From positions 1 through 64,000 of the forward strand of contig CAJUTR010000008.1 of assembly GCA_910589665.1 (NCBI GenBank): DNA of 64,000 nucleotides, written 5' to 3'. Made by a program: the position numbers and the translations under genes. Position 1 is the stretch's first letter; each line of letters opens with the position of its first letter. Positions 50,830 to 59,414 of this stretch are shown here, piece after piece. The stretch comes from an uncultured Eubacterium sp. GTDB taxonomy: Bacteria > Bacillota > Clostridia > Lachnospirales > Lachnospiraceae. Below the pieces are notes generated by a model. The model had not been told where the DNA came from and searched no databases. It saw nothing but the letters and a program-made list of their open reading frames with translations.

Positions 50830-53147
50830 ATGATCGCCTCCTTATTTTTAATATCATGTTTCTTATCTTTATTGTAATTGATCAGACAGCCTTTTAAAAT
50901 GATCTCCCGCTCATCGTCAGTCAGCGCACCGAGACGAAATTCCATTTCTTTCATGCCGCGGTTTGCCACATACGCCTTCACTGTCTCGTGTTTCTCTGCA
51001 ATCGCCTTCCGGATATCTTTGACAAAAATATAATCGTCTTTCTCAAATGGCAGTTCCCCGTCAAAAAGGAAGGGAAGCATACCCCAGTTGATCAGGTTAG
51101 AGCGGTATCGCTTCGTCGCGTATTCTCTGGCAATATTTGCCATGCCTCCAAGTACTCTCTGGCAGCTCGCAGCCTGCTCCCTCGCCGAACCGTCACCCGG
51201 TTTCACGGCAAAAATAACACTGCCGATCTCCGTCTGTTCCGGTACGACCTCAAACTGCGCGGACACTGACGCGTAAACTTCTTTCAGTTTCGGATCCACG
51301 GCGTAGATATCCTCCCCGGCAAGCCTTGCTTTCTCTGCCTTTTGAACTTCTTTTGCCTTACCGACATACGCCGGATCTTTTCTCGACAGCGTAAACTCCG
51401 CAAGTCCGAGCGGATTCGAGCGGTACGAAGACGTCTCCCCTGACGGGATGAGTTCATCGGTCGTCGTCACCGGATCGTGGATCATCGATACCGCCTTTAA
51501 GAGCAGATGATCGGTCAATGGGAACATCTCCGGCCAGTCCACGATATTCGGGCCAAATTTGATCTCCACCGATGGATCTGCTTTTCCCACACCATTGTAT
51601 ACGCGGTTCTCATAAATACTCTTATCAAAGAAATATTTCGGTTTTTTGAACTCCGCATCAATGTCCGTCGCCGCGGTCAGATACCCCTGATTTGCCGCCG
51701 TGGCCGCGATCGAACGGGCGTCCATGAGCGCAACCGATGCAATCTGCCCACTCGTCACCTTCGATCCCTCTCGGTTCGGGAAATTCCTTGTCGAATGCCG
51801 GATACTGAGTCCGCCATTCGACGGCACATCCCCGGCGCCAAAGCACGGCCCGCAGAACGCCGTCCGCACCGTAGCGCCCGTCGCCATCAGATCCGCGATC
51901 GAGCCGTTTTTCACAAGTTCCATAAAGACAGGCTGGCTCGCCGGATATACGCTGAGTGAGAACTCATCCGCGCCGATATATTTACCGCGCAGGATGTCCG
52001 CCGCATCGCAAATATTTTCAAACCCGCCGCCGGCGCAGCCGGCGATGACGCCCTGCTCCACATAGAGCTTTCCGTCGTGTATCTTATCCGTAAGCGTAAA
52101 CTGGATGTCTTTGTTATTATCTAAGCTTACGAGCGCCTTCTTTTCCACATCGCGGAGGATATCTTCCAGATTGCTATTGAGCTCCTCGATCGAATAGACA
52201 TTGCTCGGATGGAACGGCATCGCGATCATCGGCTTAATGGCTGACAGATCGACCTCGACCACACCGTCATAGTATGCCACATCTGCCGGCGCCAATTCGG
52301 CGTAATCCTCACTTCTGCCGTGAATGTCGTAAAATTCTTTGACCTGCGCGTCCGTTCTCCAGATCGATGACAGACATGTCGTTTCCGTCGTCATCACATC
52401 GACACCGATCCGGTAATCCACACTCAGATTGTCAATGCCGTCACCGATGAATTCCATTATTTTATTGTTCACGTATCCATTTTCAAATACTGCCCCGATG
52501 ATCGCGAGCGCGATATCCTGCGGCCCCACGCCCTTTTCCGGCTTTCCAGTCAGATGGATCGCGACAACGCCCGGCATCGGGATGTCGTAAGTCTGCTCCA
52601 GCAATTGTTTTACGATCTCCGGGCCGCCCTCACCCATCGCCATCGTTCCGAGCGCGCCGTACCTCGTATGGCTGTCGGAGCCGAGCACCATCTTTCCGCC
52701 GCCGGCCAGCATTTCCCTGGCAAACTGGTGGATGACGGCCTGATGAGGCGGTACATAAATGCCGCCGTATTTTTTCGCACATGAAAGTCCGAATACGTGG
52801 TCATCCTCGTTGATCGTTCCACCTACCGCGCACAGACTGTTATGACAGTTCGTGAGGACGTAAGGAACCGGGAATTTCTCCAGTCCCGATGCCCGCGCCG
52901 TCTGCAGGATGCCGACAAATGTAATATCGTGGGAAGTCAGTTTATCAAACTTGATCTTTAACTGCTCCATATTACCCGATGTGTTATGGGCCTTCAAAAT
53001 CCCATATGCCATCGTTCCTTTTGCCGCCTCTGCCCGGTCTGCTTTTACTCCGGTCTTATTTTCCACTTCGGATGGCGCCCCGCTGCCGTCTGGGATCAGC
53101 TCTGTTCCATTAACGAGCCATGCGCCTCCTTCATATAACTTTACCAT
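50808..53147 (-). CDS. Aconitase-family hydratase
   Basis: 779 residues of the aconitase superfamily, closest in layout to the YbhJ-type hydratases rather than classical AcnA/AcnB. The three cluster cysteines are visible in TTETTCLSSIW (about 255), GVIAGCAGGGFEN... (about 373) and AFCGPCFGAGDVPSNGG (about 435). The active-site arginine region SNRNFP appears as IRHSTRNFPNREGS; the swivel domain occupies the C-terminal 250 residues. Substrate may be citrate/isocitrate or a relative. AAAGGAGAG before ATG and a good promoter. First gene of an operon with a FIST sensor and a soluble chemoreceptor. Confidence 0.85.
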   Translation of the reverse strand: MVKLYEGGAWLVNGTELIPDGSGAPSEVENKTGVKADRAEAAKGTMAYGILKAHNTSGNMEQLKIKFDKLTSHDITFVGILQTARASGLEKFPVPYVLTNCHNSLCAVGGTINEDDHVFGLSCAKKYGGIYVPPHQAVIHQFAREMLAGGGKMVLGSDSHTRYGALGTMAMGEGGPEIVKQLLEQTYDIPMPGVVAIHLTGKPEKGVGPQDIALAIIGAVFENGYVNNKIMEFIGDGIDNLSVDYRIGVDVMTTETTCLSSIWRTDAQVKEFYDIHGRSEDYAELAPADVAYYDGVVEVDLSAIKPMIAMPFHPSNVYSIEELNSNLEDILRDVEKKALVSLDNNKDIQFTLTDKIHDGKLYVEQGVIAGCAGGGFENICDAADILRGKYIGADEFSLSVYPASQPVFMELVKNGSIADLMATGATVRTAFCGPCFGAGDVPSNGGLSIRHSTRNFPNREGSKVTSGQIASVALMDARSIAATAANQGYLTAATDIDAEFKKPKYFFDKSIYENRVYNGVGKADPSVEIKFGPNIVDWPEMFPLTDHLLLKAVSMIHDPVTTTDELIPSGETSSYRSNPLGLAEFTLSRKDPAYVGKAKEVQKAEKARLAGEDIYAVDPKLKEVYASVSAQFEVVPEQTEIGSVIFAVKPGDGSAREQAASCQRVLGGMANIAREYATKRYRSNLINWGMLPFLFDGELPFEKDDYIFVKDIRKAIAEKHETVKAYVANRGMKEMEFRLGALTDDEREIILKGCLINYNKDKKHDIKNKEAIICVSFTA

Positions 53148-53200
53148 CTGTATTCTCTCCTTTCATGAGGGGGTCAGTGTATATACTTATTCGATTCAAT

Positions 53201-53229
53201 ATTATACTTCCAAACCGGAAATTTTGCAA
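53201..53229 (-). promoter_or_regulatory. Promoter of the aconitase-family operon
   Basis: Minus strand -35 TTGCAA (53229-53224), 17-bp spacer, perfect -10 TATAAT (53206-53201), about 55 bp before the start codon. Confidence 0.7.
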
Positions 53230-53247
53230 ATACATTTTGAAACGATA

Positions 53248-53276
53248 TTGTAATTTTATCTGATTTGTTGTACAAT
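53248..53276 (+). promoter_or_regulatory. pyrB promoter
   Basis: -35 TTGTAA, 17-bp spacer, -10 TACAAT, about 50 bp before the pyrB ATG. Divergent from the aconitase promoter; no attenuator is evident in the short leader. Confidence 0.65.
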
Positions 53277-53327
53277 AATAAAAATCAAATTCAATACACA
53301 TCATATGACACAGAGTGAGGTATTTTT

Positions 53328-54242
53328 ATGAGACATATTATGAATGCACTGGATCTTTCTATGGACGAACTCGACGATCTTATTTCACTTGCGGAACAGA
53401 TCATGGAAAACCCCCGGAAATATTCGGAATGCTGCAAAGGAAAAAAGCTGGCAACCTGTTTTTATGAACCAAGTACACGGACAAGACTTAGTTTTGAAGC
53501 CGCCATGATCAATCTCGGCGGAAGTGTTCTTGGTTTTTCTTCTGCCGATTCGAGTTCTGCGGCAAAAGGCGAAAGCGTCGCCGACACGATCCGCATCATC
53601 TCTTCGTACGCGGATATCTGCGCCATGCGTCACCCAAAAGAGGGCGCGCCGCTCGTCGCTTCCATGTACTCTTCGATCCCAGTCATCAACGCCGGGGACG
53701 GCGGCCACAACCACCCGACCCAGACCCTCACCGACCTTCTCACGATCAAAAACCTGAAAGGCCATTTTGACCACCTCCGGGTCGGCGTCTGCGGCGATCT
53801 CAAATTCGGCCGCACCGTCCATTCGCTCATAGACGCGATGGTGCGCTATCCCGGCGTCGAATTTGTATTGATCTCACCGCCGGAATTAAAAGTTCCAGAC
53901 TATTTAAAAAAAGAAACGCTCGACGGCAACCAGATCCACTACGAAGAGGTCAGTGATCTCGACGCCGTGATCGGCAGCCTGGATCTTCTTTACATGACAA
54001 GAGTCCAGCGGGAACGTTTCTTTAACGAGGAAGATTACATCCGGTTAAAGGACAGTTTCATCCTCGATACAAAAAAAATGAAACTCGCGCGCGAGGACAT
54101 GCTCGTACTCCACCCGCTCCCCAGAGTAAACGAGATTTCCACAGAAGTAGACAACGATCCCCGTGCCGTATACTTTAAACAGGCGGAATACGGCGTCTAC
54201 ATTCGCATGGCGCTCATTTTAACCTTACTGGAACTCGTGTAA
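53328..54242 (+). CDS. pyrB: Aspartate carbamoyltransferase catalytic subunit
   Basis: Second step of pyrimidine synthesis, carbamoyl phosphate plus aspartate. 304 residues, with the carbamoyl-phosphate motif FYEPSTRTRLSFEAAM (about 45), GDGGHNHPTQTLTDLLTI (about 122) and HPLPRVNEIS near the C-terminus. GAGGTATTTTT precedes ATG. Followed after 87 bp by pyrI, giving the regulated holoenzyme. Confidence 0.98.
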   Translation: MRHIMNALDLSMDELDDLISLAEQIMENPRKYSECCKGKKLATCFYEPSTRTRLSFEAAMINLGGSVLGFSSADSSSAAKGESVADTIRIISSYADICAMRHPKEGAPLVASMYSSIPVINAGDGGHNHPTQTLTDLLTIKNLKGHFDHLRVGVCGDLKFGRTVHSLIDAMVRYPGVEFVLISPPELKVPDYLKKETLDGNQIHYEEVSDLDAVIGSLDLLYMTRVQRERFFNEEDYIRLKDSFILDTKKMKLAREDMLVLHPLPRVNEISTEVDNDPRAVYFKQAEYGVYIRMALILTLLELV

Positions 54243-54329
54243 CAGCTTGTACTCATATCGGAACGGAATCATTTATGTAAGCGCTGAAATGCCATAACAA
54301 AAATCCAGCGAAGAAAAGGAGAACTCATT

Positions 54330-54761
54330 ATGTTAAATATCGGCGGACTGAACCAGGGAGTTGTCATCGACCACATCAAAGCAGGACACGCGATGGAGAT
54401 TTACCAGTACCTGAACTTGGAAAAACTCGACTGCAGCGTCGCGATCATTAAAAATGCCAGAAGTAATAAAATGGGAAAAAAGGACATTATCAAAATTGAG
54501 GGGCCCCTCACCGTAGACCTCGACATACTCGGTGTCCTCGATGAAAATATAACGATCAATATGATTGAAAACGATAAAATTGTAGAAAAGCGCACACTCG
54601 GACTTCCCGACGTTGTGACAAACATCATTATGTGCAAAAATCCGCGCTGCATCACTTCGATCGAACAGGAGCTTCCACACCGCTTCAAGCTAACTGATAA
54701 GAAAAATAGAATTTACCGCTGTATGTACTGTGAACAGAAATTCAAGGGGCAATTCCGGTGA
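54330..54761 (+). CDS. pyrI: Aspartate carbamoyltransferase regulatory subunit
   Basis: 143 residues; N-terminal allosteric nucleotide-binding domain and C-terminal zinc domain with the four-cysteine set CKNPRC and CMYC. It confers CTP/ATP control on PyrB. AAGGAGAACTCATT precedes ATG. A diverged copy of its 3' end sits about 3 kb downstream at 57.8 kb. Confidence 0.97.
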   Translation: MLNIGGLNQGVVIDHIKAGHAMEIYQYLNLEKLDCSVAIIKNARSNKMGKKDIIKIEGPLTVDLDILGVLDENITINMIENDKIVEKRTLGLPDVVTNIIMCKNPRCITSIEQELPHRFKLTDKKNRIYRCMYCEQKFKGQFR

Positions 54762-54765
54762 ATAT

Positions 54766-54813
54766 GAGGGGACTAAAAGCCTGTTCATTCCATGAAATGC
54801 CAAAAGTTCCCTC
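54766..54813. terminator. Hairpin between pyrI and the chemoreceptor gene
   Basis: Arms GAGGGGACT (54766-54774) and AGTTCCCTC (54805-54813), nine pairs with one G-T, with a small inner CATT/AATG pairing. The plus side continues TTAAAAATC and the two genes converge here, so termination is plausible although the T run is short. Confidence 0.5.
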
Positions 54814-56400
54814 TTAAAAATCTGCAAATACTTCCATCTGTTTCTTTAGCTCTTCTACGATCTCCCGGTTCGTATCCATACGGCCCATAATATCTGCCAT
54901 ATCCATAACCAGGTTCTTCGTGCTGTCCGCCACTCCGGTTATCCCAATGGCCCCTTCATCAATCGCATTTTTAATACTCTCCATAGAATCGGCTATCTCA
55001 ACCATTGAATTCCTAAGACGGTCGATCCTGCTGTTAAAAGCGTCAATCTTCTCCTTTACATAATCAGCATCCTCTTTGTACTGTCTTCCAGAATGAACGA
55101 ATTCCTGAAACTCTGATAAAATCGTTTCACTCAGATAGTCTGCCATGTCCTGAGAGTGCTTTGACAGGTTATGTACTGCGTTCGTAACGATCTGATTGAC
55201 CTCCTGAATACGGCCAGCAGTTTCACTACAGGAACTTGCTAAGGATTTAATCTCTGTTGCCACTACAGCAAACCCTTTTCCGGCTTCGCCAGCACGAGCA
55301 GCTTCCACGGAAGCATTAAAGGCGATCAGGTTGGTCGTTGATGAAATTTCTACGATATCTTTTGTCAGTTTGTCTACCTGATCTACACTCTTACTATTTT
55401 CAATCGCCTCTTCAAGTATTTCGAGTATATCCGTTGTCTTCTCTTTGATCACTTCTGTGTTTGCCTGAGCCGCTGCCTCCATCTCATTGGCCCGTATCTT
55501 CATAGCAGAAGAATAGTCCGTAATGACACTGCATTCTCCTGCCATGTCATGGACATCCCCTTTGATGTCCGACGCGCTGCTATTTATAATGGAAGCGTTA
55601 TTAGCAACCTTCTGGATCGCCTTGGACAGGGATCCAGCGAGATCAGAAAGACCGCTGGCACTTTTTCCCGACGTACGGGTATGTTTCAGCACTTCACTTG
55701 TCACCTCGTCTAGCTTCTGTGAACTTTCCTGAAGCGTATCAACCGTACCCTTGATCGGCGTTATCACGTATTTTCTAATGATCCGGATGGTTGCGAGTAC
55801 TAACACCAGACATGTTGCAATAGATGCAGCAGCAATGATCAGCGAGACGTTATATACGGACAAAAGTTTCTGTCTTGCATTGGCAGTCCTTTCGCTAACA
55901 TCCGCATACAGTTCGTCCGCATTACTTGCTATAGCAGATCCAAAACGAGCAACGTCACCATTCGCATAAGCGTAGGCGTCCTGTGTATTGCTGTCCGCAC
56001 TCGCACAAACAAGATAGACCAGCGCATGTTTAAAGGAGTCATAGTTCTGCAAGAGCTGTGCATAAATCGCTTCTTCTTCTTTCGTAACGTATTGTTTATA
56101 TTCCTGTAAATATGTTTCCAACGTCTTTTCTTCTTCTTTGATCTGAGCCACAACGGTAATCATAGTCTGATAGTCGGTTGCGACAATGTGCGACAGCGCC
56201 ATCTTATGTATATTTGTAGTCGTATGGCGGATATTCTGCAATGTTTCCGATCCCTCCATATAATTATCTACGATATTCGAGGCATTCGAATTCACGTTGT
56301 TGATGCTAAACACCGACAGGGTATTAGAAATCAATGCTACGATTCCTAAAAGTATGATCGGAAATATCAAACGTTGTTGTATCGTAAATTTTATCTTCAT
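54814..56400 (-). CDS. Membrane methyl-accepting chemotaxis protein
   Basis: 528 residues in the classic topology: membrane helix 1 (LIFPIILLGIVALISNTLSVFSI, about 10-33), a periplasmic-side four-helix-bundle sensor (about 35-185), helix 2 (VSLIIAAASIATCLVLVLATI, about 188-208), a HAMP-like linker, and the signalling domain with ISSTTNLIAFNASVEAARAGEAGKGFAVVATEIKSLA. The solute-binding lipoprotein gene lies 27 bp upstream, so the receptor may detect its ligand-bound form. No other che genes adjoin. Confidence 0.93.
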   Translation of the reverse strand: MKIKFTIQQRLIFPIILLGIVALISNTLSVFSINNVNSNASNIVDNYMEGSETLQNIRHTTTNIHKMALSHIVATDYQTMITVVAQIKEEEKTLETYLQEYKQYVTKEEEAIYAQLLQNYDSFKHALVYLVCASADSNTQDAYAYANGDVARFGSAIASNADELYADVSERTANARQKLLSVYNVSLIIAAASIATCLVLVLATIRIIRKYVITPIKGTVDTLQESSQKLDEVTSEVLKHTRTSGKSASGLSDLAGSLSKAIQKVANNASIINSSASDIKGDVHDMAGECSVITDYSSAMKIRANEMEAAAQANTEVIKEKTTDILEILEEAIENSKSVDQVDKLTKDIVEISSTTNLIAFNASVEAARAGEAGKGFAVVATEIKSLASSCSETAGRIQEVNQIVTNAVHNLSKHSQDMADYLSETILSEFQEFVHSGRQYKEDADYVKEKIDAFNSRIDRLRNSMVEIADSMESIKNAIDEGAIGITGVADSTKNLVMDMADIMGRMDTNREIVEELKKQMEVFADF

Positions 56401-56427
56401 CTTACATTACAAATCCTTTCAATATAT

Positions 56428-57654
56428 CTATCTCGCAGAAACACCTTCTGCCATCTCATCTAACTGCTTTTGCAGATTCCTGCCAGAACCCGCTGCCATA
56501 TTTCCAGCGAAAGTTGTAACGGGATCCCAAAACTTGCCGCCCACTCGCTGCAGCTGGGAAAATTCAGACTGTTCAATCAGCGCGGCAATTGCGGGAGATT
56601 TTTTTATCCCTTCGGAATCTGCAACTGCCATATTGGATGGCCCCTGCCCCCGTATTTCAAAACGAAGCTGCTGGTTCTCTTCATTTGTGATCCAATCGGC
56701 AAGCCTGGACGCCCATTCCGGGTACTCGGAATACGCATTGACACCAATAAGTTTGCAGCCAGAAAAAGAAGCCATCTGTACCTGCCTGCCATTGCAGCTA
56801 TACGTCGGCAGCTTGGCAGCTCCGGTATTCTGTCCCCAAGCCTTTGTTACCGCAACGGAATTCCATACACCGCTGACACCTGCGATCACGGAACCCTTTT
56901 TTACTCCTTCCAAAAACTTTTCGTCTGTACAACTAACAAAACTCGGTTTTTGCGCAATCTCAATCATTGCCTGGGCCACATCGATCCCTCGGATATCCCC
57001 ATCTTTCTGGTTCCACGTACAGTAGTTAGTGATCCCGTCATCATTAAGCCCAACTTTTAGCCCGGTATTCCCAAAAAATGAATATACATACCATGCGGAA
57101 GACCAGTCCATGGCAAATAATTTGTTGTTTGCCTCCGCAGCTTTTAATATGCCGTCCAACGTCTTAACCTGCTCTTCTGTGATATATCGCTTGTTATAAT
57201 ATAGGAAATATCCATTGTCCGCCGTTAATGGATACGCATACAGCTGATCGTTTATGGTAGCTGCCTCTACTGCACTTGGAAGATTTCTTCCCCTGATCTC
57301 ATCCGCATTCTCAATAGGATCCAAGGCTCCGGCAGCTGCCAAAGCATTTACCTGGTCATCCGCAAAGGTAAATACATCCGCACCTTCCTCCAATCCACCG
57401 ATCAATACGTCTTTACACTGGGATTCACCCTGTACCTCGTATGAAATCTGAAAATCTGCCTGTCCTTCGTATTTCATCTGAAAACTTTGGATGATCTGAT
57501 TCATCAGTTCCGTATCTTCCTCGGCCCCCCAGACAACCAACTCAACTTTTTGGGGCTCTGTTTTCTCCGAGACCGTTTTCTCTGCCACTCCACATCCTGT
57601 CAATGCTGCGGTACAAAAAACGCCTAAAAACAATGCCCATATTCTTTTTCTCAT
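56428..57654 (-). CDS. Extracellular solute-binding lipoprotein
   Basis: 408 residues. Signal with lipobox RIWALFLGVFCTAALTGCG (lipidated Cys about 21). The body is a family 1 sugar-type binding protein: VELVVWGAEEDTELMNQIIQSFQMKY, DVFTFADDQVNALAAAGALDPIEN, and YPLTADNGYFLYYNKRYITEEQV. No permease or ATPase gene is adjacent, so it either shares a distant transporter or works with the chemoreceptor encoded just after it. AAAAGGATGGAATATAT precedes ATG. Confidence 0.9.
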   Translation of the reverse strand: MRKRIWALFLGVFCTAALTGCGVAEKTVSEKTEPQKVELVVWGAEEDTELMNQIIQSFQMKYEGQADFQISYEVQGESQCKDVLIGGLEEGADVFTFADDQVNALAAAGALDPIENADEIRGRNLPSAVEAATINDQLYAYPLTADNGYFLYYNKRYITEEQVKTLDGILKAAEANNKLFAMDWSSAWYVYSFFGNTGLKVGLNDDGITNYCTWNQKDGDIRGIDVAQAMIEIAQKPSFVSCTDEKFLEGVKKGSVIAGVSGVWNSVAVTKAWGQNTGAAKLPTYSCNGRQVQMASFSGCKLIGVNAYSEYPEWASRLADWITNEENQQLRFEIRGQGPSNMAVADSEGIKKSPAIAALIEQSEFSQLQRVGGKFWDPVTTFAGNMAAGSGRNLQKQLDEMAEGVSAR

Positions 57655-57799
57655 ATATATTCCATCCTTTTATCTTCCTGATTTTCTCTGGAAATTATAT
57701 CACACAAACGAACTTTTTGCAATTAACATTCTGTCCGATCTATCCCAAACTTTGATATTTGAAAATCAAAAGGATCCGTATGCTGGCACGGGAGTTTGA

Positions 57800-57909
57800 C
57801 CGTTGAATTCGAACAGGAGTTTTCACACCACTTCCAGCTGACGGAGAAGAAAAACCGGATCTGCCGCTGTATGTACTGTGGGCAGAAATTTAAGGGGCAG
57901 TTCAGGTAG
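57800..57909 (+). pseudogene. Fragment of a second pyrI 3' end
   Basis: Reads EFEQEFSHHFQLTEKKNRI then CRCMYCGQKFKGQFR and a stop, matching the last third of PyrI. Over 101 bases 82 are identical to the intact gene at 54.66-54.76 kb, with a shared 17-base block CCGCTGTATGTACTGTG. The upstream part of pyrI is absent. It is too diverged for a recent local duplication. Confidence 0.85.
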
Positions 57910-58638
57910 GAAATGACCCGCTTGATTGGACGAATCTCAAAATACACTCGGTCATCTTCTCTGCCCCTGAGTCACTGAGATGATCGGTATCATTAAAATC
58001 GCGATCGGTAAAAGACGCCTCATCAAAAAGATCCAGTAAATGAACCGTTCCTTTGACACGGTCCAGCGCGGCATAAAAACCATTTTTAAACATAGGATCA
58101 AAATAACTGCGGTAATACTTACTGCCTGGGGTCACAACGAACAGAAGCTGGATCGAATTTTTTTCGCAAAAGGAGACAAGCTGCTGTAACATACAAGTGC
58201 TCTCAGAATATGTCAATTTATATTTACGCAGTCTATTATGTGAAAAAGCTCGATCCCTTCCCGCTTTTTCTCTTTCCGCCTCAGAAATCTGATCCCATCC
58301 TTTCCCCACTTCTTTCCATGTTTTCATGGCAAACATTTCCCTCGGTCTACCCGTGGTAAAATAACCTTTTTAAAATTCTTCATCTGCTAAAATGTTTAGA
58401 ACACCTCCGATATCCAGCAGATCACTTTGGATCAATTTCGTTTCTTTAGCAGGTATCAACTCTGCGTTGTGCATCGTTTGAAATATGGGATTATATACAT
58501 TCGATATCCTCTTAATTTCATTGCCTTCCGCCTGCGAAAGATCAAAGTAAAAATGGTAATAACCAACGCAGAAAATGACTGTCGATATGTACACTTTTTG
58601 ACACTCGTTTTATCTAAATATATTCTTTCTCGCCACAT
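57902..58638 (-). pseudogene. SGNH-hydrolase-like gene, interrupted
   Basis: A frame from about 58594 to 57902 reads through one in-frame TAA (58372-58370). Before the stop it has a membrane-like STVIFCVGYYHFYF segment; after it, TTGRPREMFAMKTWKEVGKG, QLLFVVTPGSKYYRSYFDP and the C-terminal DFNDTDHLSDSGAEKMTE block resemble the SGNH/DltD-like partners of membrane O-acyltransferases. An ATG behind GGAG at 58638 begins MWRERIYLDKTSVKK in another frame, so a 5' frameshift is also present. The 3' end overlaps the pyrI fragment by eight bases. Confidence 0.65.
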
Positions 58639-58687
58639 CGAGAATATCTCCACAAAAAACTGCCCTTTTCTCCGATCCTAATAATAT

Positions 58688-58731
58688 GATCTAAAGGCTA
58701 TGTGTTCTGAAGCCCACATAACCTTTAGATC
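58688..58731. other. Strong 17-bp intergenic hairpin
   Basis: Arms starting GATCTAAAGG and ending CCTTTAGATC pair over 17 bp with one G-T and a loop of about ten bases. Flanks are AT-rich but without a T run directly after either arm. It may be a terminator relic or a structured repeat between two decayed genes. Confidence 0.55.
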
Positions 58732-58777
58732 CAATTGACAATACAATTGTTTAATGAACAATTAAGAATAAATAAAA

Positions 58778-59350
58778 TCATTTAAAATGTTTATCCACTC
58801 CTACAATATATTGCACCACTTTTAACGCTTTATATTCGTCATCCTTCTCTTTTTTCTCTTCTTTATCTAAATTTGATTTAGTCATAAGAAACTGCATTGA
58901 TGGCTGCACCCTCTCGAAAATTGCAGCAGCGTGATCGGAAGATATCCCTTTCCCTCGAAAATGTCCCGCCCTCTTCATCTCATGTAACAGCTCGTCGTCA
59001 CGTGCCGCATCCATGCTGATCTGACAAGCCCATTTCTTTTTCAATGGCGCGATTTTCCGAAACAGATCGATCGCGGACTCCCTGTCGTAAAATAAATTGT
59101 CATCGACAAAAAACAAAATTTTTTCTTTTTCCCTCTTCAACTCCTCAAACACCATTTCCGGCATTTTCCGGCGCACGCACTGATACATCGTTTTGATGGT
59201 CGCATCCGGAAGCTGTTCCACCCTCTCATCCATGAACTCGATGTCATGCGATAAAGGCGTCAGGCTTTTTATGATCCCGAATAAAAGCGGCTTCATGGCA
59301 TCCGAACTGCTCTGTTCAAACATGTTCAGCCGCATTAATGTAATCTTCAA
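58778..59350 (-). pseudogene. Radical-SAM/B12-binding relic lacking the CxxxCxxC motif
   Basis: 190 codons from a TTG behind GGGGAATTCGAA. Residues 1-50 (KITLMRLNMFEQSSSDAMKP, HDIEFMDERVEQLPD) look like the start of a cobalamin-binding radical-SAM protein. Residues 78-125 (ILFFVDDNLFYDRESAIDLF, KKWACQISMDAARDDELLHEM) match the core of the radical-SAM barrel. The stretch that should hold CxxxCxxC between them is missing, and the C-terminus is short. In-frame deletions, so it can still make a protein, but not a working radical-SAM enzyme. Confidence 0.7.
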
Positions 59351-59414
59351 TTCGAATTCCCCTTGTGTCCCTTTCCATCTATGTCCCTGTTGAATCTCTT
59401 GAAATCAGACCGGA

